From Gammaproteobacteria bacterium (GTDB lineage: Bacteria > Pseudomonadota > Gammaproteobacteria > Ga0077536), in assembly GCA_016209015.1 (NCBI GenBank), contig JACQWY010000014.1, forward strand, positions 1-64,000: 64,000 nt of DNA. Direction: 5' to 3'. This document shows, piece by piece, positions 52,502-62,019 of the stretch. A program made the position numbers and the translations under genes. Each line of letters starts with the position of its first letter. The first letter of the stretch is position 1. The notes beneath the pieces were generated by a model. That model saw only the letters and a list, made by a program, of their open reading frames with translations. It was not told where the DNA came from and did not search any database.

Positions 52502-53743
52502 TCAGGCGGCCGGCACGAGTGCGGCGAGCGGGATCTCGATGCGCGCCCGCGCGCCGCCTTCCTGCCGATTGTGGATTTCGACCCGTCCGCCGATGCGCTC
52601 GATGACGGTGTTCGCGAGATACAGGCCGATGCCGAGACCGCGTTCGCCCTTCGTCGATCCGACCTCGCGCCCGAGCCCGTGCAGCAGGCGTGCCGCGATG
52701 CCCGGACCGTCGTCGCGGATTTCCAGCGTGAGCAGCTCGCGATCCCAGCCGCCCGCGACATCGATGCTGTGGGTGGCGGCGTCGGCCGCATTGTTGAGCA
52801 CGTTCATGATCGCCTGCCGCAGCGTGCGATCCGCGACGATCTGCGGCGGTGCGGCGCGCGATTCCGTGGTCCACCGCACGTCCACTTCCGGACGCAGCGC
52901 GCGCCATTCGGCGATGAGATGCTCGAGGAAATCGGGGACCGTCTCGCGGCGCCCTTCCGCGGCCGGCGCGGCACCGGCATCGGTGGCGAGCTGGGCCAGA
53001 ATGGTCTTACAGCGCTGAATCTGCGTGCGGAGCAGGACGACGGACTGCTTGAGCTCAGGATGCTCCGTGAGATCGAGCTCGAGCTCCTTGGCGATCACCG
53101 CCATCGTCGAGAGCGGTGTGCCGAGCTCGTGCGCGGTACCCGCGGCCAGCGTGCCGAGTGCGACGATGCGTTCCGCGCGCAGCGCCATCTCGCGCGCGCT
53201 CGCCAGCGCTTTATCGCGTTCCCGCATGGTGCGTGAGATTTTCGCGACGAACGCGCTGACCGCTGCGGCGCTCAGCAGGAATCCGTACCACATGCCCCAC
53301 ATGTGCAGGTCGACGCCGCTGACGTGCAGATGATGCTGCGCGAGCGGTTCGTAGAAGAACATGAGCAGCGTGTAGCAGACGAGCGCGAGCAGCGCGAGAC
53401 CCGCAGTGTAGAGCGGCGAGAACGCTGCGGCAGCGAACACGATCGGCAGGATGAACAGCGAGATGAATGGGTTCGCGGAGCCGCCGGTGAAGAAGACGAG
53501 CACCGTCAGGGCCATGATGTCGACGACGAGTTGAATGGCGAATTCGCCCTGCCCGACATCCTGCCGGGCCGTGAAGCGATACCACGACCAGAGCGTGAAC
53601 GACAGCGTGGCACACAGCACCGAGACCACCGGCAGCAACGGCACGCTGAGCCCGAACACCCAGTGCATCGCACCCAATGCCAGCAACTGGCCACCGATGG
53701 CGAATACCCGCAGCAACAACAGATATTTGAGGATGATCTTCAA
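52502..53743 (-). CDS. regB: Redox sensor histidine kinase, RegB/PrrB/ActS family
   Basis: The 413-residue kinase has six membrane segments in its first ~190 residues and the quinone-contact motif FFTGGSANPF (about 75-84). The H-box AAGTAHELGTPLSTM is followed by QIQRCKTIL, whose Cys matches the redox-active Cys of RegB, and then N, G1 (DDGPGI) and G2 (GLGIGLYL) boxes. It phosphorylates RegA when the electron-transport chain is reduced. The TTG at 53743 fits where homologues begin (LKIILKYLLLLRVF); an ATG at 53812 would add 23 residues. A perfect TATAAT at 53772-53777 lies between the two. Confidence 0.9.
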   Translation of the reverse strand: MKIILKYLLLLRVFAIGGQLLALGAMHWVFGLSVPLLPVVSVLCATLSFTLWSWYRFTARQDVGQGEFAIQLVVDIMALTVLVFFTGGSANPFISLFILPIVFAAAAFSPLYTAGLALLALVCYTLLMFFYEPLAQHHLHVSGVDLHMWGMWYGFLLSAAAVSAFVAKISRTMRERDKALASAREMALRAERIVALGTLAAGTAHELGTPLSTMAVIAKELELDLTEHPELKQSVVLLRTQIQRCKTILAQLATDAGAAPAAEGRRETVPDFLEHLIAEWRALRPEVDVRWTTESRAAPPQIVADRTLRQAIMNVLNNAADAATHSIDVAGGWDRELLTLEIRDDGPGIAARLLHGLGREVGSTKGERGLGIGLYLANTVIERIGGRVEIHNRQEGGARARIEIPLAALVPAA

Positions 53744-53771
53744 GGTTTGTGGGCAGCGGCGAATTGGGGTA

Positions 53772-53777
53772 ATTATA
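53772..53777 (-). promoter_or_regulatory. Candidate -10 element for regB-regA
   Basis: The minus strand reads TATAAT at 53777-53772, a perfect -10 hexamer in GC-rich DNA. Transcription would begin near 53764, giving a ~20-nt leader to the TTG start at 53743. No good -35 is seen 16-18 nt upstream, so an activator may be needed. Confidence 0.45.
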
Positions 53778-53970
53778 GAGGACGTCGCGCCGGGGGCATG
53801 CCCTGCGACCATTTGCCGCACAGCCGGACCGGCACGGCTGCGAGGGGTCGCGGACGGATGTCCTGCCGAAATTGCCGCGACACTGTTTCCACCCGCAATC
53901 GGGTCAGCGCTCAGGACGAGCCGTGATGCGCGGCCTCGCCTGATCGAGCCCGGGGATAGCTCCTCCACCC

Positions 53971-54972
53971 ATGCGGCCCGATTCGACCGAATTCCAGCTC
54001 CTGCTCCGCGTATCGCGTCAGACCGATCAGGGCGGACTGTGCGAAGCGCTGCTCGCCGCGGTCCCGCAGCTCGCACCCGGCAGCACGACGGGGCTCTTCG
54101 AGGCATTCGACGCGCGCGGCTATCGGCCCTGGCTCACCGTGACCGCGGACCACCTCGTCGTGAGGGAGCTCGGTACCGGACGCGTCGTCGAGCACGAGCC
54201 GTGGCTTGCCGCGGCATTCAATCGCGCGGGGGACGAGAGCCTCGTCGGAGGCGTGGCGTTGGAGGTCGACCCTGCGTGCGGCTCGGCTTACTGCTTCGGA
54301 CCGATCGCCGGCTTCTGGTTCCTGGTGACCGTGCGCGGCCGCGATCTCGACCTGGACACGCGCGACCGCGTGACCTGCCTCGTCACGCTGTTCGCGAATC
54401 ACCTGACGCTGCTCGACCGTTTCGAGCGCGATGCGCTGACGGGACTCTTGAACCGGCAATCGTTCGACTACCGTTTCGAGACCATCCTGATCCGGCACCG
54501 CCACGACGCGCGGCGTGATCGCGTGAGCGACCAGTCATGGCTCGCGATCGCCGACATCGATCACTTCAAGCGCATCAACGACAACTACGGCCACCTGTTC
54601 GGCGACGAAATACTGCTTCTCTTCTCCCGTTTGATGCGCCAGACGTTCCGCTTCGACGACGTACTGTTCCGCTACGGCGGCGAGGAGTTCGTGATCATCC
54701 TGAACAACACCTCGGCCGAAGGCGCGGCGCAGGGGCTCGAACGCTTCCGGCAGACGATCGAGGAGTACAATTTCCCGACCGTCGGTCGCGTGACGACGAG
54801 CATCGGCTGGATCGGCGTGGAGCGCGATCACCTGCCGACGGACCTCATGCACAAGGCGGACAAGGCGCTCTACTACGCGAAGGGCGCCGGCCGCAATCAG
54901 GTGGTGAGCTACGAAGCGACGTTCGGCGGGCAATCAGACGACGTGCAGGACATGCGCATCGATCTGTTCTGA
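53971..54972 (+). CDS. Diguanylate cyclase (GGDEF domain)
   Basis: The 333-residue protein has an N-terminal sensory region (about 1-145, GAF-like by its size and pattern but not certain) and a C-terminal GGDEF domain: DALTGLLNRQSFDYRF, ADIDHFKRINDNYGHLFGDE and the active site RYGGEEFV. The inhibitory I-site RxxD (RFDD) sits five residues before GGEEF, so product inhibition is expected. It makes c-di-GMP. It is divergent from regB and could share control with it. Confidence 0.9.
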   Translation: MRPDSTEFQLLLRVSRQTDQGGLCEALLAAVPQLAPGSTTGLFEAFDARGYRPWLTVTADHLVVRELGTGRVVEHEPWLAAAFNRAGDESLVGGVALEVDPACGSAYCFGPIAGFWFLVTVRGRDLDLDTRDRVTCLVTLFANHLTLLDRFERDALTGLLNRQSFDYRFETILIRHRHDARRDRVSDQSWLAIADIDHFKRINDNYGHLFGDEILLLFSRLMRQTFRFDDVLFRYGGEEFVIILNNTSAEGAAQGLERFRQTIEEYNFPTVGRVTTSIGWIGVERDHLPTDLMHKADKALYYAKGAGRNQVVSYEATFGGQSDDVQDMRIDLF

Positions 54973-54989
54973 GAGCCGCCGGGCCGCGA

Positions 54990-55457
54990 TCAGCGTTTCC
55001 CCAGCGCCTCGAGCACGGCTTCGGGATGGGTTTCGGCCTTCGGCACCTTCTTCCAGTGCTTGCGCACCTTGCCGTCCGCGCCGATCCAGACTGTCGAGCG
55101 GATCACGCCCTGCGTCACTTTGCCGTACAGCATCTTCTCGCCGAACGCGCCGTACTCCTCCATCACCTTCCGCTCGGGATCGCAGAGCAGCGTGAAGGGC
55201 AGGCCGTATTTCGCCACGAACTTCGCGTGCGACTCGGGGCGATCGGGTGAGATGCCGAGCACGACGGCGTTCAGCTTCTGCAGCTCCCCGTGCAAATCGC
55301 GGAAACCGCAGGCTTCCTTCGTGCAGCCCGGCGTGTCGTCCTTCGGATAGAAATACACGATCACGTCCTTGCCGCGGAAGTCCGCGAGCGAGACCGGCTT
55401 GCCGGTCGTGTCCTCGAGCGTGAACGCAGGCGCGGGTTTGCCTTCTTCGATTGCCAT
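54990..55457 (-). CDS. bcp: Thioredoxin-dependent thiol peroxidase (BCP/PrxQ)
   Basis: The 155-residue peroxiredoxin has the PrxQ motif YPKDDTPGCTKEACGF with the peroxidatic Cys and, five residues later, the resolving Cys. It reduces hydrogen and organic peroxides. The start at 55457 is supported by GAGGAGA 6 nt upstream. It is convergent with the diguanylate cyclase gene and co-directional with the cupin gene upstream. Confidence 0.93.
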   Translation of the reverse strand: MAIEEGKPAPAFTLEDTTGKPVSLADFRGKDVIVYFYPKDDTPGCTKEACGFRDLHGELQKLNAVVLGISPDRPESHAKFVAKYGLPFTLLCDPERKVMEEYGAFGEKMLYGKVTQGVIRSTVWIGADGKVRKHWKKVPKAETHPEAVLEALGKR

Positions 55458-55544
55458 GGCTGTCTCCTCAGGGCTACATGCGACGAATGCGGCCGGCCGC
55501 CGCCGCGTCCGCACGCCCTGCTACGCGGCGCGCGGGCTTGCGGA

Positions 55545-56069
55545 TCACTCGCTCTTGAGCGACCGGCGATATTTGTCGGTGACGATTTCGTCGAGGTTCG
55601 CCGGCGCGACTTCCTCGGCATCGGAGGTGTCGTAGATCTCCATGCTCTGACCGTGCCGGTACATGCGTTTGCCGAGTCTTGGGAAATCCGTGATTTCGAC
55701 TTCCTTGCGTTCGCCGCCGGTCAGGCAGACGAGGCTCTTCTTGTAGGGATTGCGCAGCTGGTGGGGCGCCGAGGGCGCCGGGAAGCCGGCGAAATCGCCG
55801 GGGCCGACGATGTGTTCGGTGCCCTCGATCTCGATCAGACCCTGCCCCTGCAGGACGTAGATCCACTCCTCCTCGCACAGGCTCGTGTGATAGACCGAGG
55901 CCTCGCCGCCGGGCGCGATGCGGATGACGTTGATGCGCAGGCGGCTCAGACCGACGAGCCGGTCGAGCTGGGTTCCGGGCACGATCGAGTCCGGCGTCCA
56001 CGGATGCGAGATCGTGTGCTTGAACTCGAACGCCTTCTCGGCGCGGATGATGTGGACCTTGTTCGCCAT
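55545..56069 (-). CDS. Cupin domain protein
   Basis: The 174-residue protein has a cupin barrel: APGGEASVYHTSLCEEEWIYVLQG (motif 1, His and Glu ligands, about 53-76) and GPGDFAGFPAPSAPHQLRN (motif 2, about 88-106). The N-terminal MANKVHIIRAEKAFEFKHT and the acidic tail fall outside the core. It may bind a metal and a small ligand; activity is unknown. The start at 56069 fits homology, though no ribosome site is evident. Confidence 0.85.
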   Translation of the reverse strand: MANKVHIIRAEKAFEFKHTISHPWTPDSIVPGTQLDRLVGLSRLRINVIRIAPGGEASVYHTSLCEEEWIYVLQGQGLIEIEGTEHIVGPGDFAGFPAPSAPHQLRNPYKKSLVCLTGGERKEVEITDFPRLGKRMYRHGQSMEIYDTSDAEEVAPANLDEIVTDKYRRSLKSE

Positions 56070-56299
56070 GAGCCGGCTGTTCGCGCAGTTCGCCCGCCGC
56101 GCGCCGCCGTGTTCCTCCCGGAGCTGTCGTGGGTTCGGTGTCGATCCATCCCGTGGATCGCGTGCCGGGCAAGAGTAGCACCAAGGCCGGGGAAAAGGCA
56201 GGGAACCCGCCGCCGCCCGGCGTCTGATGGCCGGGGCCCGGCGCATCGGCTAAACTCCGGCCCCATCCACCGTACCGATTTCGAGCAGCCGAGCCCGCC

Positions 56300-56941
56300 A
56301 TGCGTGTCCTGATCACTCCCGTCACCGGTTTCCAGCAGAATTCATCGCTCATCTGGTCGGAGCGCAGCGGACGGGGCGCGGTGATCGATCCGGGCGGCGA
56401 CCTCGAACAGATCCTCGCCGCGGCGAAAGAACATGGCGTGACGATCGAGAAGCTGCTCGTGACCCATGCTCACATCGATCATGCCGGAGGCACCGCGGCG
56501 CTCGCCCGCGAGCTCGGTGACTGCCCCATCGAGGGCCCGCACCGCGACGATCAGTTCTGGATCGACATGCTCGGCACACAAGGCGGGCGTTACGGCATAC
56601 CCGGCGAGCCGTTCACGCCGACGCGCTGGCTCGCGCAGGGTGACGTCGTGACCGTCGGCGACGAGACGCTGGAGGTCCTGCACTGCCCCGGGCACACGCC
56701 GGGTCACGTCGTGTTCTTCCACCGCGAGGCTCGCGTCGCATTCGTCGGTGACGTCTTGTTCCAGGGCTCGATCGGCCGCACCGATTTCCCGCGCGGCGAC
56801 CACGCGACGCTGATCGCCTCCATACGCGAGCGGCTCTGGCCGCTCGGTGACGACGTGACGTTCGTGCCGGGTCACGGTCCGACCTCGACGTTCGGCTACG
56901 AGCGGCAGACGAATCCCTTCGTCGGTGACGATGCGCTCTGA
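56300..56941 (+). CDS. Metallo-beta-lactamase-fold hydrolase, YcbL / glyoxalase II-like
   Basis: The 213-residue protein has the metal motif THAHIDHAGG (about 55-64), then HCPGHTPGHVVFF (about 133-145), FVGDVLF and the last His in PGHGPTSTFGYE. The short length and IEGPHRDDQFW segment match YcbL rather than classical GloB. YcbL-type proteins hydrolyse S-lactoylglutathione or related thioesters. The ATG at 56300 begins the conserved VLITPVTGFQQNSSLIW. Confidence 0.9.
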   Translation: MRVLITPVTGFQQNSSLIWSERSGRGAVIDPGGDLEQILAAAKEHGVTIEKLLVTHAHIDHAGGTAALARELGDCPIEGPHRDDQFWIDMLGTQGGRYGIPGEPFTPTRWLAQGDVVTVGDETLEVLHCPGHTPGHVVFFHREARVAFVGDVLFQGSIGRTDFPRGDHATLIASIRERLWPLGDDVTFVPGHGPTSTFGYERQTNPFVGDDAL

Positions 56942-56989
56942 GCCCGCCGCGCTCGTGCGGAGCCGGCACGTTCGGCGGAGGCGTTCGCC

Positions 56990-58213
56990 GTGACCGATTC
57001 CGATCTCGCCCGCCTGCGCCGGCTGATGCCTCTGCGCCACCTCTCCGACGCGGAATTCGCCGCTATCGCGCCGCTCGCGAACGTCGAGCGGCGCAAGCCC
57101 GGACAGACCGTCTTCGAGGCGCGCGCCGACGACACCTGGCTCTTCTTCGTCCTCGAAGGTGAAGTGCGGATCGTCGATGCGGGCGGCGATTCGTTCACGC
57201 TGCGCGGCGGCTCGATCGAATCGATGCATGCGCTCACTCCGCATCCGAAGACACGCGTGAGAGCCGTCGCAGCGACCGAGGTGCGCTATTACCGTCTGCC
57301 CGGTGAGCTGCTGCAGCTAGGGCAGAAGCAGACGGCGAAAGCAGGCATCGAGGTCGACGAGATCCCGGACGGTGCGGACGAAGCCGACAAGCGCATGATG
57401 TTCGAGATCTACCACGCGCTGATGTCCGGCCAGCTCATCCTGCCGACCCTCCCCGATGTCGCACTCAGAATCCGCACCGCCGCCGAAGACGAACGCAGGG
57501 GCGCGGACGAGATCGCGCGCATCATCCAGGTCGATCCCGCGCTCTCCGCCTACTGCATCAGCGTGGCGAACAACGCGGGCTTCGCCGCGCTGTCGCGCGT
57601 CACCGAGATCCGCGAGGCCGTCATCCGCATGGGCATCCCCGCGACGCGCGATTTCATAACCGCCTACACCGTGCGAGGTCTGTTCAGCGCGCGTCAGCCG
57701 CAATGCATGCAGCTCATGCAGAAGGCCTGGCGGCACAGCAGCGAAATCGCCGCGACCGTCTATGTGCTCGCCGGGAAGCTCGGGCGCCTGAACGCCGAGC
57801 GCGCGCTCCTCGCGGGCCTCCTCCACGACATCGGCGTGATGGTGCTCGTCAACGAAGCGCAGGAGCACGACGAGCTCGTGCGCGCGCCGGCAACGCTGCA
57901 CTCGGTGCTGCGCGAGCTCGGTCCGCAGGTCACGAGCATGGTATTGCGGGCCTGGAAGCTGCCGGAGGAGTTCGTAAGGATCGCCTTCGAGGCAGAGCAC
58001 TGGGATCGCCCGTCACCGGGGCCGATCGACATCGGCGATCTCATCACGGTGGCGCACTGGTACCAGGGTCCGGGCGACGTTCCGTGGTCGCTGCCGCTGC
58101 CGGCCGGCAATCCTCCGCTGCTCGCGAAACTGCCCCAGGACGGAGAGAAGCGTCTGGCCATCCTCGATGAAGCCGCGGCCGAGCTCGCACGGGCGCGTCA
58201 GCTGCTGGGTTGA
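56990..58213 (+). CDS. Cyclic-nucleotide-binding plus HDOD domain signalling protein
   Basis: The 407-residue protein has an N-terminal CRP-like beta barrel (MPLRHLSDAEFAAIAPLANV, then VLEGEVRIVD, about 12-105) and a C-terminal HDOD domain (LPTLPDVALRIRTAAEDERRG to AGLLHDIGVMVLVNEAQEHD, about 150-340). HDOD proteins are scaffolds in signalling, often in c-di-GMP or chemotaxis pathways; metal residues are usually incomplete. The start is GTG (56990). It lies 48 nt after the YcbL-type gene. Confidence 0.87.
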   Translation: MTDSDLARLRRLMPLRHLSDAEFAAIAPLANVERRKPGQTVFEARADDTWLFFVLEGEVRIVDAGGDSFTLRGGSIESMHALTPHPKTRVRAVAATEVRYYRLPGELLQLGQKQTAKAGIEVDEIPDGADEADKRMMFEIYHALMSGQLILPTLPDVALRIRTAAEDERRGADEIARIIQVDPALSAYCISVANNAGFAALSRVTEIREAVIRMGIPATRDFITAYTVRGLFSARQPQCMQLMQKAWRHSSEIAATVYVLAGKLGRLNAERALLAGLLHDIGVMVLVNEAQEHDELVRAPATLHSVLRELGPQVTSMVLRAWKLPEEFVRIAFEAEHWDRPSPGPIDIGDLITVAHWYQGPGDVPWSLPLPAGNPPLLAKLPQDGEKRLAILDEAAAELARARQLLG

Positions 58214-58301
58214 GGCTGACGTCGGATGGCGACGCTCCTGAGCCGACCTGCCGAGTCTCGAATGCTGCGTTCGATGCGCCTCATTCGCCGGCACAACCTA
58301 G

Positions 58302-58450
58302 GGAAGCTCTGAACAAGTTCAGAGCTTCCGGCGGCACAGGGATGTGCCGCCGTGAACAGTGGCGTAAGCCATTGTTCACGTAAGGTCGGCAAGAACCACG
58401 CTTCTTGCCGACCGTGCTCTGAAAAGTCCAGGATGGACCTAGAGCAGAGC
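58302..58450. repeat. Compact array of five adjacent hairpins (REP/MITE-like element)
   Basis: Five inverted repeats follow each other with almost no gap: 58302-58314/58317-58329 (13 bp, 2-nt loop); 58329-58338/58343-58352 (10 bp); 58351-58363/58368-58380 (13 bp with one G-U); 58384-58395/58402-58413 (12 bp); and a composite 58416-58421/58445-58450 enclosing 58426-58430/58434-58438. The outer sequences GGAAGCTCTG and CAGAGC at the two ends are inverted to each other. It lies between convergent genes. The design suggests an interspersed repeat, possibly a BIME-like or miniature mobile unit, that could also act as a two-way transcription stop. Confidence 0.7.
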
Positions 58451-58461
58451 TCCTCGTCTCC

Positions 58462-61400
58462 TCACTCGATGATCATCAGCAGGTCCTTCGCATCGACTTG
58501 GTGACCGATCCCGACGCACACCTGTTTGACCGTGCCTTCCTGCTCGGCGCGGATCGAGGTCTGCATCTTCATCGCTTCGAGCGTCGCGAGCGTCTCGCCG
58601 CGCGACACGCGGGAGCCGACATCGACGTTGATCTGCGTGATGACGCCCGGCATCGGAGCGCCGACATGGCTCGCGTTCCCCGGCTCGGCCTTGGCCTGCA
58701 CGGGCCGCGTGATGGCGCGCGTGCGATCGACGACCTTGATCGGCCGCGGCTGGCCGTTCAGCTCGAAGAACACCGTGCGGTGATTGTCGTCGTGGATGTC
58801 GCTCGTGCCGACATAGCGCACGATCATCGTCTTGCCCCGTTCGAGCAGCACGGTGATTTCCCGGCCCGATTCCATGCCGTAAAAGAATACCGGCGTCGGC
58901 AGGCCGGTGAGATCGCCGTAGGTGCGCTGCGCTTTCGCGTAGTCCACGAACACCGCGGGATACATGAGATAGGACGCGAGCTCCGCTTCGGTGATCGGCC
59001 GATCGACCTTGCGCTCTGCTTCCGCGCGCACCGCCGCGAGATCGAGCGGCGGCAGCACCGCACCGGGACGTTCAGTCAACGGCGCCTCGCCCTGCAGGAT
59101 CTTCGCCTGCAGCGCGGGCGGGAAGCCGCCGTAAGGCTGGCCGAGATCGCCCTTGAAGAAGGACACGACGGATTCCGGGAACGCGATGTCCTTCGCCGGA
59201 TTCTCCACGTCCTCGCGCGACAGGCCGCTCGTGACCATCATGAGCGCCATGTCGCCGACGACCTTCGAGCTCGGCGTGACCTTCACGATGTCGCCGAACA
59301 TGTCGTTGACGTCGGCATAGGCCTTCGCGACATCCGGCCAGTGATCGGAGATGCCGAGCGATCGCGCCTGTTCACGCAGATTCGTGTATTGACCGCCGGG
59401 CATGCCGTGCACGTAGACCTCGGAGGCGCCGGAGCGAATGTCGCTCTCGAACGCGGTATAACAGGACCGTACCTCCTCCCAATACGTCGAGAGCCGGCGA
59501 ATCGTATCCGGGTCGAGCCCGCTGTCGCGCGGACCGTGGCGCAGGGCCTCGACGATCGAGCCGAGATTCGGCTGCGAGGTCAGGCCGCTCATCGAGTCCA
59601 TCGCCGCATCGGCGGCATCGCAACCCGCTTCGAGCGCCGCGAGCACGCTCGCCGCGGAGATGCCGCTCGTGTCGTGGGTGTGGAAATGGATGGGCAGCGC
59701 GATGTCGTTCTTGAGGGCGTGCACGAGATCGCGCGCCGCCGCCGGGCGGCAGAGTCCGGCCATGTCCTTGATGCCGATGATGTGCGCGCCGGCCCGTTCG
59801 AGCTCCTTCGCCATGCCGACGTAGTAGTTCAAATCGTACTTCGTGCACTTCGGATCGGAGAGATTGCCGGTGTAGCAGATCGCTGCTTCCGCGAGCTTGC
59901 CCGTCGCGACCACCGCGTCGATCGCCATGCGCATGTTCTCGACCCAGTTCAGCGAGTCGAAGATGCGGAAGACGTCGATGCCGTTCGCCGCGGCCTGCTC
60001 GACGAAGTAGACGACCGCGTTATCGGGGTAGTTCTTGTAACCGACGCCGTTCGCGGAGCGGAGCAGCATCTGCAGCAGCATATTCGGCAGTTTCTCGCGC
60101 AGCAGGCGCAGGCGCTCCCACGGGCACTCGTAGAGGAAGCGCATCGCGACGTCGAACGTCGCGCCGCCCCAGCATTCGATCGAGAACAGATCCGGCATCA
60201 GCTCCGCATAGGCCGGCGCGATTGCGAGCATGTCGTAGCTGCGCATGCGGGTCGCGAGGAGCGACTGGTGCGCGTCACGGAACGTCGTGTCGGTGAGGAG
60301 CGCCTGAGGCTGCGCGAGCATCCACTCCGCGAAGCCTTTCGCGCCGAGCTCGTCGAGCTTCTGCCGCGTCCCCGGACGCGGCGTACCGCCTGCCGTCGCC
60401 GGAACGCGCGGGATGCGCAGGGGATCGGGCTTCGCGCGGCCCTTCACCGCCTCGTTGCCGTTCACGATCACTTCGCCGACCCAGGTCAGGATGGGCGAGG
60501 CGTAATCCTGACGGTGCCGCAGATTGAAGAGCTCGGGCGTGCGATCGATGAACGTCGTCGTGTAGCGCGCGGAGGTGAAATCCGGATGCTCGAGCAGGCC
60601 TTCGAGGAAGCGCAGGTTCGTCACCACGCCGCGCACGCGGAACTCGCGCAGCGCGCGCAGCATGCGTGAGGTCGCTTCGGGGGGCGTGCCGCCCCAGGCC
60701 GTCACTTTCACGAGCAGCGAATCGTAGTAGCGCGTGATCTGCGCGCCGGTATAGGCCGTGCCGGCATCCAGACGGATACCGAAGCCCGCCGGGCTGCGAT
60801 ACGCGGTGATCGTGCCGTAGTCAGGAATGAAATTGTTCTCGGGGTCCTCGGTCGTCACCCGGCACTGCAGCGCGTAGCCGTTGCAGCGGATGTCCTCCTG
60901 CCGCGGCACGCCGCACTCCTCCGTGCCGATGGCGGCGCCGAGCGCGATGCGGATCTGGGCCTTCACGATGTCGATGCCGGTGATCTCCTCCGTCACCGTG
61001 TGCTCGACCTGCACGCGCGGATTGACTTCGATGAAGTAGACCGCGCCGGTGTCCGCGTCCTGCAGGAACTCGACCGTGCCCGCATTCTGGTAGCCTGCCG
61101 TGCGGCAGAGCGTGACGGCCGCCGCGCAGATTTCGGCGCGCCGGTCCTCGGTCAGGAACGTCGCGGGCGCACGCTCGACGACTTTCTGATTGCGGCGTTG
61201 GACGGTGCAGTCGCGATCGAACAGATGCACGAGGTTGCCGTGGCGGTCCCCGATGATCTGGACCTCGACGTGGCGCGCATTGCGGATGAGCTTCTCGAGA
61301 TAGACCTCGCCGTTACCGAAGGCGGTCTCCGCTTCGCGCCGGCCGAGATCGACGAGCTCGAAGAGCGTGCTCTCGTCCTCGATGACGCGCATGCCGCGGC

Positions 61401-61902
61401 CGCCGCCGCCCCAGGAGGCCTTGAGCATCACCGGGAAGCCGATGCCCTGCGCCAGCCTGAGGATTTCGGAGCGATCGTCGGGCAGCGGTCCGGTCGCGGG
61501 CATCAACGGCACGCCGCAGCGCTCGGCGAGCTCGCGCGCCGCCACCTTGTTGCCGAGCATGCGCATCACCTCGGGCGGCGGACCGACGAAGACGATCCCG
61601 GCATCGGCGCAGGCCTGCGCGAATTCCGGACGCTCGGACAGGAAGCCGTAGCCGGGATGGATCGCTTCGGCGCCCGATTCGAGCGCGATGCGGATGATGT
61701 CGTCGGCGTCGAGATAGGCCTGCACCGGCGTCTTGCCCTGACCGACGAGCCACGACTCGTCGACCTTGAAGCGGTGCAGGGAGAAACGATCCTCCTGCGA
61801 ATAGATGGCGACGCTCTCGATGTCGAGCTCGGCCGCCGCGCGCATGACGCGGATGGCGATTTCGCCGCGGTTCGCGATGAGGATCTTCTTGATGGTGCGC
61901 AT
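58462..61902 (-). CDS. pyc: Pyruvate carboxylase
   Basis: The single-chain 1146-residue enzyme carries all three functions. The biotin carboxylase domain (about 1-455) has SWGGGGRGMRVI and EVNPRVQVEHTVTEEITGID. The carboxyltransferase domain (about 530-1000) has LLTDTTFRDAHQSLLATRMR. The biotinyl domain has LEAMKMQ with the biotin Lys at 1112. It makes oxaloacetate from pyruvate and bicarbonate, refilling the TCA cycle. No frameshift is seen. It is followed downstream by the hairpin array and preceded by the bufferin-like cluster on the same strand, 117 nt away. Confidence 0.95.
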   Translation of the reverse strand: MRTIKKILIANRGEIAIRVMRAAAELDIESVAIYSQEDRFSLHRFKVDESWLVGQGKTPVQAYLDADDIIRIALESGAEAIHPGYGFLSERPEFAQACADAGIVFVGPPPEVMRMLGNKVAARELAERCGVPLMPATGPLPDDRSEILRLAQGIGFPVMLKASWGGGGRGMRVIEDESTLFELVDLGRREAETAFGNGEVYLEKLIRNARHVEVQIIGDRHGNLVHLFDRDCTVQRRNQKVVERAPATFLTEDRRAEICAAAVTLCRTAGYQNAGTVEFLQDADTGAVYFIEVNPRVQVEHTVTEEITGIDIVKAQIRIALGAAIGTEECGVPRQEDIRCNGYALQCRVTTEDPENNFIPDYGTITAYRSPAGFGIRLDAGTAYTGAQITRYYDSLLVKVTAWGGTPPEATSRMLRALREFRVRGVVTNLRFLEGLLEHPDFTSARYTTTFIDRTPELFNLRHRQDYASPILTWVGEVIVNGNEAVKGRAKPDPLRIPRVPATAGGTPRPGTRQKLDELGAKGFAEWMLAQPQALLTDTTFRDAHQSLLATRMRSYDMLAIAPAYAELMPDLFSIECWGGATFDVAMRFLYECPWERLRLLREKLPNMLLQMLLRSANGVGYKNYPDNAVVYFVEQAAANGIDVFRIFDSLNWVENMRMAIDAVVATGKLAEAAICYTGNLSDPKCTKYDLNYYVGMAKELERAGAHIIGIKDMAGLCRPAAARDLVHALKNDIALPIHFHTHDTSGISAASVLAALEAGCDAADAAMDSMSGLTSQPNLGSIVEALRHGPRDSGLDPDTIRRLSTYWEEVRSCYTAFESDIRSGASEVYVHGMPGGQYTNLREQARSLGISDHWPDVAKAYADVNDMFGDIVKVTPSSKVVGDMALMMVTSGLSREDVENPAKDIAFPESVVSFFKGDLGQPYGGFPPALQAKILQGEAPLTERPGAVLPPLDLAAVRAEAERKVDRPITEAELASYLMYPAVFVDYAKAQRTYGDLTGLPTPVFFYGMESGREITVLLERGKTMIVRYVGTSDIHDDNHRTVFFELNGQPRPIKVVDRTRAITRPVQAKAEPGNASHVGAPMPGVITQINVDVGSRVSRGETLATLEAMKMQTSIRAEQEGTVKQVCVGIGHQVDAKDLLMIIE

Positions 61903-62019
61903 AGGCCTCTGACGTCGTGTGGAATTCGCGCCGTCAGCGCCCGGCTGCCGGTCGCAGCGGACTGTACACGAGGGTCGGAGGGGGTGAAAGGCCAGCCGCT
62001 GCGGGCTGCGCGCGCACGT

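Noticed and set aside
51958-52791. N-terminally extended regA frame (100 extra residues).
   Set aside because: The extension lies over regB in another frame and lacks homology; the start at 52491 gives the normal RegA length.
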